In this document: positions 1 to 10,376 of the stretch, in pieces
Layout of the letters: each line of letters starts with the position of its first letter
Position numbering within the stretch: the stretch's first letter is position 1
Origin: Albugo candida
Taxonomy: Eukaryota; Oomycota; Peronosporomycetes; Albuginales
Length of the DNA stretch: 64,000 nucleotides
Reading direction: 5' to 3'
Assembly (NCBI GenBank): GCA_040437565.1
Contig: JBDOQK010000009.1
Span: 124,001-188,000, forward strand
Position numbers and translations under genes: made by a program
Notes under the pieces: generated by a model
The model's input: only the letters and a program-made list of their open reading frames with translations
Told to the model about the DNA's origin: nothing
Databases searched by the model: none

Positions 1-1415
1 GGGTTTCTCTTCTACTAATCGAACTGATGTACACATGCGACAGTCGAATTGTATTTGCAGCCAGGGACTAGTTGCAAGTTGAAATTTCACTATGAGCAGT
101 CATTAAAGCAAAACATTCGACTTCTTTTGTGTGCATAGTCGATTCGGACTTTACAGGAGCTCGCTGAGACACTACACCGCTAGGATTCTGATGCTGTTAA
201 AACCGTACATTCAGTTAAATGGTCACAGAATGTCTTAATTTGGCTTTTCAAGTCTTGCAGGTGGGACGTGATTGGATATAATCTTGCACAGTATCAGGAA
301 GCGATTATTTGAGCAGCAAACTTCACGTTATTTCCGCATCAATACTAAGGGAATTTGAACTCATGACCCTGAGTCGCATCTATTCCAGGCACGCCAGCTA
401 TCAGATCTCAAGCACACATCAAATATGATGGTTTCTATCGGGTCGACATGACACAGTTTGATTTATTTCTGGTAAGTGGTTTTCCTTAGAATTTGCTTCT
501 CGCTCTGTATCGCGCGACATTTTTGAGATTGAAATCGATTTTCATTTGGGTGGTCGTCTAAATAGAAGTAAATCGATGAACAGAAATGATCTTATTTATA
601 AGCCATGCGGATGTTGGTGCGCTGGCCAGATCCAAATGAACTTGGCTGTGCATGTAGTGCCGGACTTTTCACGTGAAGTCGTGGTATGGCAACTGCATGA
701 AGCTTACGAAAGATCTCGGGCATCTATTTGCAGTATTCTACTCAAAACTCACGTTTAAATGGACCGATCGACATATCGAGGTAGTTTGTCGTTTTTTCGT
801 GGATTTCTTCACTCAATGCGACAATATCCTTATTCTAGACACTTCACTTTTGCTTGTGGCCTAAATGTGTTCAGCAAGGAACCCAATCTCAGCACATCTA
901 GATCGCTCGCAGTTGTACATCCGAAGCATCGATGTTTCTGTTAACACCAAGCTTATCGTTACAATCAGGACAATCTTAACAGCAATCACACGCAACAAAC
1001 GGCAGTCTTAACAACGATAGGAAGCCAAGTACGCACGTGTACTGTAAAATTGCAGCTGACGATTCTTTTATAAACCATTCGATTCAAACTGTAAGAATAT
1101 TTCGCATAAAATCACGATCACGTATGTCGTTCGAAAAAGCGATAAGCGCAATATAGAAGACCCGTCAGGATACCTGACAACCTGAGTCTTTATTTCCTAC
1201 GCATCGGTCAAGATCCGATTATAGGCAAACCGGTGCATTCTATCGATTCTTGTAGTGCCAAACCTTCAACAGCTTCATTATTATATATTACGGTTATGGG
1301 CGTAATGTGCAGATAACTAAATGCAAAACAAGTAACCTCGTGGCAGTCTTTAAACATTATTTACCTAAAACGCTTATATACCCTTCAGCTTGCAATAAAA
1401 CGGTGAAGTTCATAC
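1..1415. other. No supported gene
   Basis: I see only short overlapping reading frames below about 70 codons on both strands, none with a recognisable domain, signal peptide or splice pattern. The stretch is AT-moderate and non-repetitive. It may hold the 3' flank of the minus-strand gene that begins at 1416 or part of a gene off the window. Confidence 0.5.
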
Positions 1416-2480
1416 TCACACTTCAGCATGATCAATTTCTATATCTTCGGGGCAAGCCACAGTCATAGCCTCGTCGCTCGTTCTCCGCTTGAGATTTACA
1501 AACGACTCCTTCTTATAAAGCTTTGGTAATGTTGTATGTTTCTTTAGTGTCGTGGTTGCTTGTGATGAAGCCGAATGTATGTAGTCGGCCGCTTTGGAAG
1601 CGCATAATGTCGCCTTTTGCCTCATATCTTTAATCGATGAAATGGGTAAATCTCGTGATAGAAAAGGAACATTGCGTGGTTTCCAATTTCTAGATTGCGA
1701 TTGAACTCGGAATCTGCTGAGATCCGCAACCGATGTTCTGAGAGTATCGTGCATGCTTTTGACACTAAATCGACTAGGAAGAGATGAAGCTTTGCTCCAT
1801 CGATTTGATTCCCCATTGTAATCTTCATCATCGCTTGAAAAATCACCTTCTAGATTCGCACCAACAGAAGACGCATCGCTCTTTGTGTGACTATTTGTTC
1901 TGCTGTTACAGCCGTTTTCCTGCTCCGTGATATCGCATTCTTCCATGTTATTAGACGAGCTCTCTGGAAAGTAAGTGGTAGATAATGAACTTGATGTATC
2001 GACCGTGCTGTCTTCACAATTAGACGCTGAGATCGTATCACTGCGTACCATGTAATCGGTACATGTAGCGTTGTTGTACCCTTTGCTAACAAGATCAATT
2101 TCAGTTAAGGAATGAACGCAAGGATTGATCGTTTCTGTATCACTTCGTTTAGCTATTGGCGATGTAATTTGCGGTGACAACGTGTTGAAACATGCGCTTT
2201 CCATCTTTATTCGATTTGAATGAATGGGGGATTCGGACATAAAAGGCGTTGATTCTGATGACGCACAGCTACACGGAGATATGAGGTTCCATTGCACGTT
2301 CATGTCTTCAGCCAACACTGTATTGGCACAAATTTCAACATCGATTCTATGTTGTGTTTCTATTTCTACATACTCCACGTTATCTGACTCATAATGTGCT
2401 GTGCAATTCTCGAGATTACACACATTATTGATACACGTTTTCTTTAGCCTCTCATCGCTCCATTGTATCATCTCATGCAA
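1416..2480 (-). CDS. Hypothetical Ser/Thr-rich protein (354 aa)
   Basis: A single open frame of 354 codons that I do not recognise. It is rich in Ser, Thr, Asn and acidic residues through the first ~220 residues, with a poly-acidic SSDDEDYNGES patch near residue 215, and becomes basic and hydroxyl-rich in the last 130 residues (several RFSVKS- and RFRVQS-like motifs that look like basophilic kinase sites). There is no signal peptide or membrane segment. It lies 256 bp downstream of another minus-strand frame (2737-3549). The two could be exons of one gene, because the upstream frame ends close to a GTAATC donor-like sequence, but I cannot fix an acceptor. The frame is long enough to be real in this genome; its function is unknown. 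Confidence 0.55.
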   Translation of the reverse strand: MHEMIQWSDERLKKTCINNVCNLENCTAHYESDNVEYVEIETQHRIDVEICANTVLAEDMNVQWNLISPCSCASSESTPFMSESPIHSNRIKMESACFNTLSPQITSPIAKRSDTETINPCVHSLTEIDLVSKGYNNATCTDYMVRSDTISASNCEDSTVDTSSSLSTTYFPESSSNNMEECDITEQENGCNSRTNSHTKSDASSVGANLEGDFSSDDEDYNGESNRWSKASSLPSRFSVKSMHDTLRTSVADLSRFRVQSQSRNWKPRNVPFLSRDLPISSIKDMRQKATLCASKAADYIHSASSQATTTLKKHTTLPKLYKKESFVNLKRRTSDEAMTVACPEDIEIDHAEV

Positions 2481-2736
2481 GTCGCCTTTCTTAATCAGTC
2501 ACGACTTGGAATCCGGTACTGCGAAAAGTGCACACGAATTGCTATGATTCAAGTTTGTTGCGAGCAAATTTCTGACGTCTTCTCTACCGCGCAAGAAATT
2601 GGCATGAGAACCGGTTTAATGCCCAACCCTTCCAGTTACGTTGACAGCGCTGACTGCTTGCCCCTTCCCCACACTCTATCTCAACCTCCCTGACACGAGC
2701 TATTCCGATTATGAAGTGACATACATTATTAACTGA

Positions 2737-3549
2737 TTACAGGATGAAAAAAGGCTCTAGTTGATTGTTAGAATCGTGACTCGTCTCGGACGATATCGAT
2801 GACAATTCAAGGTCAAGAAAACAAGACAGGCTCTCATGGCTCTGATCCTCTCCTTCATCACTCTCATCTTCTTGTGTTAGGTCCGTACTCGCCGTGGATT
2901 TTGTGGTACACGCAGGAATAGGATTGCTTCCTTGCGCTGCAAATGAACGTGAATAGTGGTAAGGGGTACGTGGCAGTGACTGCTCCTTGCGCAATTGATG
3001 AGCGTCCAAAATTCTTTGCTTGAATTGATGCAATTCAAATCCACAAAGCAGTTTTTCGTGCATTTCATTGCGTCGTTGTCGATCTGAGCCCATTCGAAGC
3101 CGCTGTAACTCTTTCTGTCGTTCATAAGACTTGAGCGCGTTCTCATTCTCCAAGCGCTTTCGACGCTGATATTGCTCTTCAGCTTGTTTTGCAAATAAAT
3201 CTGACGCATCGTATCGAAGATACCGAGACTGGACGTGGCTGTAAGAAGTGTTGTCTGATTGAGAAGTTCTCATGGTCGCATCGAGTCCCGTCGAAGCTGC
3301 GCGTGTACGGGAAGGCAGCACTGTCATGTGGGAAATTGAATTTGAACGTTTTGGAAGCCGTGGAGTCGTATCCGATGCACTGGATCGAGCTCTCGATCGA
3401 CTGAGACTCATCGAACGAGGTTGTGCCAGTTGCTCAAGCCGAGGCGTGAGTAAGTTTTTACCACGAGACATTCTCCTCTTCTCATCGACAGAGTGAGATG
3501 GACTGAAATTGATTTTGGTTGTCAAATCTTGCTCAAAAGTGCACTCCAT
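2737..3549 (-). CDS. Hypothetical basic/coiled-coil protein with ECTF motif
   Basis: A 270-codon frame. The N-terminus starts MECTFEQDL, and LEQLAQPR follows near residue 38; the same ECTF and LAQPR words recur in the large ECTF-repeat protein at 29885-32566, so the two may belong to one family. The first half is rich in Arg/Ser (SLSRSRARSSAS). The middle (about residues 115-190) is a charged helix of coiled-coil type (QYQRRKRLENENALKSYERQ). The C-terminal tail is acidic. The first 19 codons recur beyond the 100-N gap with a start at 3773, where the gap's flanking sequence is copied, so the true upstream region is the one beyond 3841. Function unknown; cytoskeletal or flagellar-associated is a guess from the ECTF word only. 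Confidence 0.5.
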   Translation of the reverse strand: MECTFEQDLTTKINFSPSHSVDEKRRMSRGKNLLTPRLEQLAQPRSMSLSRSRARSSASDTTPRLPKRSNSISHMTVLPSRTRAASTGLDATMRTSQSDNTSYSHVQSRYLRYDASDLFAKQAEEQYQRRKRLENENALKSYERQKELQRLRMGSDRQRRNEMHEKLLCGFELHQFKQRILDAHQLRKEQSLPRTPYHYSRSFAAQGSNPIPACTTKSTASTDLTQEDESDEGEDQSHESLSCFLDLELSSISSETSHDSNNQLEPFFIL

Positions 3550-3841
3550 TGTCGGTCATTTGACTGTTAGCAATTCAATGTTGAAAAATAAGAGCAGAGG
3601 GAGACTTCAAAAGGTATNNNNNNNNNNNNNNNNNNNNNNNNNNNNNNNNNNNNNNNNNNNNNNNNNNNNNNNNNNNNNNNNNNNNNNNNNNNNNNNNNNN
3701 NNNNNNNNNNNNNNNNNTGAGATGGACTGAAATTGATTTTGGTTGTCAAATCTTGCTCAAAAGTGCACTCCATTGTCGGTCATTTGACTGTTAGCAATTC
3801 AATGTTGAAAAATAAGAGCAGAGGGAGACTTCAAAAGGTAT
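3494..3841. repeat. Assembly gap 1 with 124-bp direct flanks
   Basis: Bases 3494-3617 recur as 3718-3841 on either side of 100 N (3618-3717). This fits an unmerged overlap of two contigs, not a biological tandem repeat. Confidence 0.9.
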
Positions 3842-3975
3842 ATATTACGTTTATGCACATGCAGTAGCCTTGCGTTTGATAAAAGCAAATCATATGATAT
3901 TCACAAAATATGGAAGCGCATCTGAGAATTGTGTACCAGAACACATATACACCCAGTCATCGTAAGTTAACAACA

Positions 3976-4338
3976 CACGCAAGTAAAGTTCCGTAGAAAC
4001 TGCGATATGTTTATAGCAATTATAGCATGAAGTACAGATCCGCATCATGAATCCGCATAACCTTTCATATCCTATCCGTCTGTACCTTTCTATCANNNNN
4101 NNNNNNNNNNNNNNNNNNNNNNNNNNNNNNNNNNNNNNNNNNNNNNNNNNNNNNNNNNNNNNNNNNNNNNNNNNNNNNNNNNNNNNNNNNNNNNNCACGC
4201 AAGTAAAGTATGTCAGCTCTCGCTTTCCTATTTCCGTAGAAACTGTGACATGTTTATAGCAATTATAGCATGAAGTACGGATCCGCATCATGAATCCGCA
4301 TAACCTTTCATATCCTATCCGTCTGTACCTTTCTATCA
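3976..4338. repeat. Assembly gap 2 with divergent flanks (allelic)
   Basis: Bases 3976-4095 (120 bp) recur as 4196-4338 (143 bp) around 100 N. Unlike most other pairs they differ: the second copy has a 23-bp insertion after AAGTAAAGT and at least three single-base differences. They look like two haplotypes of the pirin promoter region. Confidence 0.85.
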
Positions 4339-4355
4339 TACACTGAATCACTCAA

Positions 4356-5240
4356 ATGAAAATGACCGAAGAAATGAGGAAAATCAAACTTCGGTTCCAC
4401 GCGCACGAACAATCAGAAGGAGTCGGTGCTCGCGTCCGTCGATCGATCGGGTCTCCCCATATCTCTTATCTCGACCCCTTCCTTCTATTGGACGATGGAA
4501 CAGGATCCCTTCCGGGCGGGTTTCCCGATCATCCTCATCGCGGTTTCGAAACAGTTTCCTATATCCTCCCAAACTCTGAGGGAGGTTTTCAGCATGAGGA
4601 TTTCCTTGGCAACAAAGGCGATTTGCGTCCTGGAGATCTCCAATGGATGACAGCTGGGAGAGGAATCGTACACTCCGAGATGCCAGCCTCGCTTACGCCT
4701 GCACGTGTCATACAATTGTGGATCAATCTTCCTCGCGCAAAGAAAATGAGGGAGCCTCACTATCAAGAAGTAAAGAGGGAAAATGTCCCTCAAGTATACA
4801 CTTGCGACAAAAAAGTGAAAGCGCTTCTGTTCGCAGGAAGCTTTTTGGGAGAGGAAGGACCGATAAAGACAGAAGTCCCTGTGTCCTTTATCCATTTCAT
4901 TATGGAAAAGCACGCAAAATTGACACATTTTATCTCAAATGGACATAATGCATTTTTTTACGTTATTTCCGGCGATGGAATATATAATGGAGAACGTATC
5001 GCAGCGTACGATACAATCGTATTGGAGTCCATTGGAAGCGCATGTATCGTTGAAACAAGAGAAAACAGCTTGGAACTCGTCATATTAACCGGTGAACCGC
5101 TTCATGAGCCTGTGGCTCGATACGGTCCCTTTGTCATGTCGACGGAAGAAGAGATCCAGCAGGCAATCAAAGACTTTCGCAATGGAGAAAATGGCTTTGA
5201 GAACGCGAAATCGTGGAAATCTAATATTGGCAATCGATAG
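4356..5240 (+). CDS. PIR: Pirin (cupin-fold iron-binding protein)
   Basis: 294 aa, full length for the family. The N-terminal cupin carries the pirin signature PDHPHRGFETVSYIL and the later GRGIVHSEMP; the metal ligands expected from human pirin (His56, His58, His101, Glu103) correspond to His59, His61, His106 and Glu108 here. The C-terminal cupin ends with the conserved GEPLHEPVARYGPFVM and EEEIQQAI segments. Pirins are Fe-binding nuclear or cytosolic proteins, variously reported as transcriptional cofactors or quercetinases; which role applies here cannot be read from sequence. The start at 4356 is followed by a second Met two codons later. No introns. Its 3' end (last ~22 codons) is repeated after gap 3 as an assembly duplicate. 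In the true sequence the next gene starts only about 90 bp after the stop. Confidence 0.95.
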   Translation: MKMTEEMRKIKLRFHAHEQSEGVGARVRRSIGSPHISYLDPFLLLDDGTGSLPGGFPDHPHRGFETVSYILPNSEGGFQHEDFLGNKGDLRPGDLQWMTAGRGIVHSEMPASLTPARVIQLWINLPRAKKMREPHYQEVKRENVPQVYTCDKKVKALLFAGSFLGEEGPIKTEVPVSFIHFIMEKHAKLTHFISNGHNAFFYVISGDGIYNGERIAAYDTIVLESIGSACIVETRENSLELVILTGEPLHEPVARYGPFVMSTEEEIQQAIKDFRNGENGFENAKSWKSNIGNR

Positions 5241-5844
5241 CGCTTCGTAGTGTTTCGACTGTATCATTCGTTACATAGGAACTTATATATAGAGAAATAT
5301 GATTCTCCATCCAGCAACGCGTTCTCAGGATGCAAAGCGCGAAATCGCTTCCATCTCTCTTATCTGTCGCCTGTACTGACCGATACGTCACGTCTGAGCC
5401 TGCTCGGGTACAAGAGCCTTCTTCGCGATGCAGTGGAGACTTTTGTACGACTCGACTCGNNNNNNNNNNNNNNNNNNNNNNNNNNNNNNNNNNNNNNNNN
5501 NNNNNNNNNNNNNNNNNNNNNNNNNNNNNNNNNNNNNNNNNNNNNNNNNNNNNNNNNNNTTTCGCAATGGAGAAAATGGCTTTGAGAACGCGAAATCGTG
5601 GAAATCTAATATTGGCAATCGATAGCGCTTCGTAGTGTTTCGACTGTATCATTCGTTACATAGGAACTTATATATAGAGAAATATGATTCTCCATCCAGC
5701 AACGCGTTCTCAGGATGCAAAGCGCGAAATCGCTTCCATCTCTCTTATCTGTCGCCTGTACTGACCGATACGTCACGTCTGAGCCTGCTCGGGTACAAGA
5801 GCCTTCTTCGCGATGCAGTGGAGACTTTTGTACGACTCGACTCG
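5175..5844. repeat. Assembly gap 3 with 285-bp direct flanks
   Basis: Bases 5175-5459 recur as 5560-5844 around 100 N. The copy holds the pirin 3' end and the start of the coiled-coil gene, so both appear twice although each is single. Confidence 0.9.
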
Positions 5845-7811
5845 GATCGCTACCGGAAATTTTCTCATTGTTTTCTATCGAATTTGAAAATGTCGACGTG
5901 GAACAGGATGGACATCGATATCCCATCTGCAATCGCGATGTATTACTAGCGCGATGTGCCGACACAAAAAGTCTCAAGTCTTTTGACACGAAAAAGCGAT
6001 TACAAATGGCCGATGAACGCTTACGCACATCTTTTGGCCAGAAGAAGCCGTGTGAATACTACAAGCAAGTCTTTGTATGCATCCATTGCCATCGTATCTA
6101 CTCGGCACTCGGTGAGTTTCGACTGAATGGCTTTTGTACGAATGCAAGCAGAGTACGCAGAGGACACAAAAAGAGAATGCCGACACAAATGACTGTCTTA
6201 TCGTCGCTCACAGAATCAGAGCCAACGTCTCTTTCCAATGGAGACTTGACATCGAAGGAAGCCGATGCCAAAGATGTGATTCAGAAGACAGGAGGATGGA
6301 TGCAGAAGCCTTTACCGGTCGATAGGACGCGTGTCGACGAAAAGAGAAAAGACCGAGAAGAAGACTGCAACGAGGAGCTTTCAAGTCTTGTCACCACGAT
6401 CCACGAGCTTCAGGAGCAATTACACGCAGCCATCGATCCACAGGACGCCGTAAAGGCTTTAGAGACGAGCCAACAGCGTGTTGCCAACGATTTTGAAAAG
6501 GAGAGACAACTATTACGTCAGAAATTGAAATCTCACATGAAAGCTTCCGAAAATGCACAAACGGAATTAGAAAGCGCGAAAAAGACGATCCAATTGCTTA
6601 CAGCGGAGAATTCGCACACAAAACAACTGCTCGATGAAACAGAAGCCAACGTGTACAATTTGGAACGCAGTGCTATTGAATCGAAAGCACAGCATTCCGC
6701 GCTTCAGCAGGAGCTTATGGATGCACTTGAGCAGATAGAAAGTACGCGAATCGCTAGCAAACGCGACGTGGAAGCCACTCAGAAACAGAGCAGACACACG
6801 ATCGAATACCTTCAGGCTCAAATGACGCTCGAAATCGAATGCAAACAAGAGCTTGGCGCACGAGTTGCAGCGCTCACAGTAGCGCTCGAAGATCAGAAAA
6901 TCGCGAAACGTGTGGCGGTGAATGCGCAAAAGGACGCTGCTTCGCAGCAACTCGAGCGTTTACAAGCGAGTTTCCAGCACGAACGCGAGCACTCGACCTC
7001 TCAACTCACTTGTCTCCAGTCGAAAAACGACGCTCTTTGCGCTCGTATCACGCAATTGACAGAGGAGCTTTGTATTGTGAAGCAAAAAGAGCTTCAAGGA
7101 TCTCAATGGATCGAGGAATCGCGTACGGAGAATGGGAAATTACACGCACACGTACATGAGCTCTTGTCGCTGGTGGAATCGCTCGAACAAGAGAATGTCT
7201 CGTTATCGACCGAATACAAACGCCTGCAAAATGACACACAATTCCGTCGATTTGAGAATGAAAGACAGTATCTCCAGCAGCAATACGACCACCAAACATC
7301 GCGTAAAGAGGAAGCAGAAGCCTCTGTTTTGGAAATCCAAACGCAGCTCACACTCCAAAAAGAAAAATACGTAAAGCTACAAACCGCTTTTGAATGTGCG
7401 ATTTTGGACGGGAAAAAGGTCGAAGAAGCTTTAGAGAAGCGATTTCAGCACATTGCCGCCGGTCTCAAGTCGGAGAATCGTATCTTGCAACAGGATATCC
7501 ATTCAATGGAGAAGACTATCGACACACTGACAAAGGAATCTTCCGAGCGACTTGACGCTGTCGAAGGACTCGAATCTCAGCTTCACACATTACAATTCGC
7601 ACTCCACAACGCCCGTAAAGCGCTTCAGTGTGAAAAAGCACATTTTTGCGCGTCGAAAGAGCGTCTCCAAACATCTCTCAACGCGATGAAAGCTTCCATT
7701 GACGCGGTACAAAAGAAGGAACAGACAAACGCCCAGCGTCTTCACGACACATTTGCAATGGAAAAGGAGGAGTGGATGCAGCACATCCACCAAACTCTCA
7801 GCAATGTATGA
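5715..7811 (+). CDS. Long coiled-coil protein
   Basis: 698 aa, intronless. Residues 1-110 are not coiled; around residue 112 there is a CEYYKQVFVCIHCHRIY segment (C-x8-C-x2-C-x-H) that could bind a metal. From about residue 215 to the end the protein is almost continuous heptad-rich helix (ELQEQLHAAI, EQIESTRIASKR, LEQENVSLSTEYKRLQ), typical of centrosomal, golgin or motor-associated scaffolds. No head domain is recognisable, so the function is open. The first 43 codons also lie before gap 3 (from 5330). The gene ends 33 bp from the stop of the convergent ARM-repeat gene, leaving almost no room for separate 3' UTRs. Short reverse-strand frames inside it are shadows. Confidence 0.8.
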   Translation: MQSAKSLPSLLSVACTDRYVTSEPARVQEPSSRCSGDFCTTRLGSLPEIFSLFSIEFENVDVEQDGHRYPICNRDVLLARCADTKSLKSFDTKKRLQMADERLRTSFGQKKPCEYYKQVFVCIHCHRIYSALGEFRLNGFCTNASRVRRGHKKRMPTQMTVLSSLTESEPTSLSNGDLTSKEADAKDVIQKTGGWMQKPLPVDRTRVDEKRKDREEDCNEELSSLVTTIHELQEQLHAAIDPQDAVKALETSQQRVANDFEKERQLLRQKLKSHMKASENAQTELESAKKTIQLLTAENSHTKQLLDETEANVYNLERSAIESKAQHSALQQELMDALEQIESTRIASKRDVEATQKQSRHTIEYLQAQMTLEIECKQELGARVAALTVALEDQKIAKRVAVNAQKDAASQQLERLQASFQHEREHSTSQLTCLQSKNDALCARITQLTEELCIVKQKELQGSQWIEESRTENGKLHAHVHELLSLVESLEQENVSLSTEYKRLQNDTQFRRFENERQYLQQQYDHQTSRKEEAEASVLEIQTQLTLQKEKYVKLQTAFECAILDGKKVEEALEKRFQHIAAGLKSENRILQQDIHSMEKTIDTLTKESSERLDAVEGLESQLHTLQFALHNARKALQCEKAHFCASKERLQTSLNAMKASIDAVQKKEQTNAQRLHDTFAMEKEEWMQHIHQTLSNV

Positions 7812-7844
7812 GTCTTTACAAACGAAAGAATTGAAATTCTCTCC

Positions 7845-9803
7845 TTACGCGCTAGATCGAATACGTGGAGCTTCCACAGGAGCGTCCAATATGCTCATAA
7901 CGAAATCAATGCACGCCCAAAACAAAGAACTCGAAGTCGTATCCGTAACGAGATCCAACACAACAGTAAAGACATCAGCAGCCAGCAATTTATCGCGATA
8001 AAAAGCGTCTCGACCGCCGAGAAGCAACAGCACATTGATGGCTTTCTCTTTGATCATTTCCAAGTCGAAGCGAAGAATATCGAGAAGCTGATCGATTCCA
8101 GCGTACAAGACAATCAAATCGTATGCGATAGCAGCCGCATGCGTCTCCAAGAGCTCCAACGCTTTGAGCTTTTCTCCGGTGCTTCCAACACGAAGCATTT
8201 GCAATAATTGAAGCGAAGACGTTCCGTCCGGAAGAGCTGCGTCCACAACGCCAATGTTTTTCGTATCCTTCCCGATGAGATCCATGCGACCCGGACGGAA
8301 GGATGCCATCAGGTACAAGATGTCGTACACCTGACGACGCCGGTGCGGATCGCGTTCGAGACGAAGAGATTCCAACAACGCTGCTACTCCGAAATTCTCG
8401 AGAATTGTGTCTCTGACAAACATTGCGATTTCACACATTTCCATCAGTGAGCAGACAAGTGCTAAAGCCTGTGCTCGTTGTGGACCGCTCGGACCACGCA
8501 CACTGAGTTCCAATGCCACCGAAACGAGCTGATGGAGCACTGATATCTGATCTTCGATCCAGTAATCTCGTTCACATACAATTTGTCGGAGAATACGTAA
8601 CGCGAGAATGGATTCTTCCGGTGAATTGGAAAGCGCTATTGTGATCATAACGGAGACGCCATTTTCAGTGATGAATTCGAAATGAAGTGAGTCGATTTGT
8701 GCTTTGATTTGGTGTAAAAGCGATACGCGATGGCAAGTCGATCGCTCGAGTTGTGCTAAAGACTGAGAGATCCATCGGAGTTGTCTTCGGGCCTTTTGTG
8801 GCGAGTACGAGGAAGCCGAAAGGCTTGAATTCGATGGGGAATCACTTTTACGCGGTTGACTCGAAGCGTGCAGAGGTCGTATGTCTCTGCTGCTGCTTTC
8901 GCTGAAGGAGTCGATATGTCGATTTCGATCGAGTTCTTTGTCGCAATATCCGCAGAAACGACTCAATGGAACATTCACAAAGGAGCAATGGACACATTCC
9001 TCGCTGTGTGATTCGATCGCATTCCATCGACTGAATTGCTGAAAGAGTTTTTTCAATTTGTAGAGAATTGCATCGACTTCCTCGACGCGAATTCGTTTGG
9101 GTTTCAGGATATTTGCCAAGTAATGAATCCCGTTGTTTTTCAAGCTGTAGCGCTTCAGCACGCCGCAGGCTGTCTCCAGTGTCAGCATAAATTCTCTCAC
9201 ACAACCCGACAGAGATCGTGGATGCGTCTTTATCGCTTCCATGCTTTTATTTCGATCTATTTCAGCCTCTGATCTGCGGCTCACATACTTTTCCATTCGA
9301 GTGAGAATTTGATACGCTCGCGTCAGTTGCAAGTGTATGGGCTCATACAGAATTCTGTGACTTGGAATGTGCTCCAAATAGCAGTGAGCCGATGCCAATG
9401 CATTTCGAATNNNNNNNNNNNNNNNNNNNNNNNNNNNNNNNNNNNNNNNNNNNNNNNNNNNNNNNNNNNNNNNNNNNNNNNNNNNNNNNNNNNNNNNNNN
9501 NNNNNNNNNNATTTCAGCCTCTGATCTGCGGCTCACATACTTTTCCATTCGAGTGAGAATTTGATACGCTCGCGTCAGTTGCAAGTGTATGGGCTCATAC
9601 AGAATTCTGTGACTTGGAATGTGCTCCAAATAGCAGTGAGCCGATGCCAATGCATTTCGAATCGACGTCTCACATCCCGCGAGAGGTTTCTCCGATTTCA
9701 TATACGGCGGAATCGATTGCAGTGTTTTGATTGTGTCCGTAGATGTCCTTTCGTCAGTCTCATTCCGTGCCATCGCGTCCACTTGCTTGTTGATTTGGCA
9801 CAT
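7845..9803 (-). CDS. ARM-repeat protein with helical N-terminus and zinc finger
   Basis: The frame reads 652 codons through gap 4; removing the 100 N and the 152-bp duplicate (252 bp, 84 codons, in frame) gives about 568 aa. The N-terminal ~190 residues are helical and resemble the four-helix modules found before ARM or kinase domains in plants and oomycetes (inference). A C-x2-C...C-x2-C finger, CVHCSFVNVPLSRFCGYC, sits mid-protein and looks RanBP2-like. After a Ser-rich linker, the C-terminal ~300 residues are repeated alpha-helical hairpins of armadillo/HEAT style (GVSVMITIALSNSPEESI, GVAALLESLRLERDPH, GIDQLLDILRFD). Such proteins are usually scaffolds. Start chosen at 9803; an alternative Met is at residue 11. 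No introns seen. Confidence 0.75.
   Translation of the reverse strand: MCQINKQVDAMARNETDERTSTDTIKTLQSIPPYMKSEKPLAGCETSIRNALASAHCYLEHIPSHRILYEPIHLQLTRAYQILTRMEKYVSRRSEAEXXXXXXXXXXXXXXXXXXXXXXXXXXXXXXXXXXIRNALASAHCYLEHIPSHRILYEPIHLQLTRAYQILTRMEKYVSRRSEAEIDRNKSMEAIKTHPRSLSGCVREFMLTLETACGVLKRYSLKNNGIHYLANILKPKRIRVEEVDAILYKLKKLFQQFSRWNAIESHSEECVHCSFVNVPLSRFCGYCDKELDRNRHIDSFSESSSRDIRPLHASSQPRKSDSPSNSSLSASSYSPQKARRQLRWISQSLAQLERSTCHRVSLLHQIKAQIDSLHFEFITENGVSVMITIALSNSPEESILALRILRQIVCERDYWIEDQISVLHQLVSVALELSVRGPSGPQRAQALALVCSLMEMCEIAMFVRDTILENFGVAALLESLRLERDPHRRRQVYDILYLMASFRPGRMDLIGKDTKNIGVVDAALPDGTSSLQLLQMLRVGSTGEKLKALELLETHAAAIAYDLIVLYAGIDQLLDILRFDLEMIKEKAINVLLLLGGRDAFYRDKLLAADVFTVVLDLVTDTTSSSLFWACIDFVMSILDAPVEAPRIRSSA
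9259..9662. repeat. Assembly gap 4 with 152-bp direct flanks
   Basis: Bases 9259-9410 recur as 9511-9662 around 100 N, inside the ARM-repeat gene. Confidence 0.9.
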
Positions 9804-10376
9804 TGGGGTCGAGGGATCGCGTACTGATACGCTATAGTACGTGTGTGCAGAAGAGGCTTTCGCTCCTCTTCTTTTCGTGTAGAGACATTTAAGGCTTTAG
9901 AATCGCATTCCGATGTAAACTCTTATAAAGTGTGGAGAGTGTTTGGAAAAAAAAGACGATTTTCACGCAGAAAGGAGCGATTTCAATGGGAATTTGGCTG
10001 AAAGGCCATTATCTGATCCGAGTACGTACTCGATAGACCGCACACATCCATTCGAATACGCGCAAACACATCCTCAGCAGCTGGGGCGTGCGCCTGACAA
10101 ACGGGTGCAACTGCTTTTGAGACCTCACATGCGACTCGAAGAGAAACGGCTCCGACTCGATGACATAATATTATCTGTCCATTACGGTATCGAAAAATAC
10201 GTACGACGAGAATGGAGGCTTTCTGCGCAGGCTCGATTTGGTTCGCTTACATTTTTGTAGGTTTTGAGACTTTTTAGAGGGGCTTTGGAGACTTGAGAGT
10301 TGTTTTCGGATCGCTTTGACTCGGCAGAGGCGTTTTCTATCGATCGAAACGATTCCTACGGATAGAAATGTATTAT
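9804..10376. other. Intergenic; one doubtful short frame
   Basis: Holds the divergent upstream region of the ARM-repeat gene and the 3' flank of the kinase-like gene. A 105-codon plus-strand frame (9943-10260) has no ATG near its 5' end (it opens at TTG) and no domain, so I do not call it a gene. Confidence 0.5.

Noticed and set aside
9943-10260. 105-codon plus-strand reading frame
   Set aside because: It opens at TTG, lacks an early ATG, and has no domain or homologue that I recognise.
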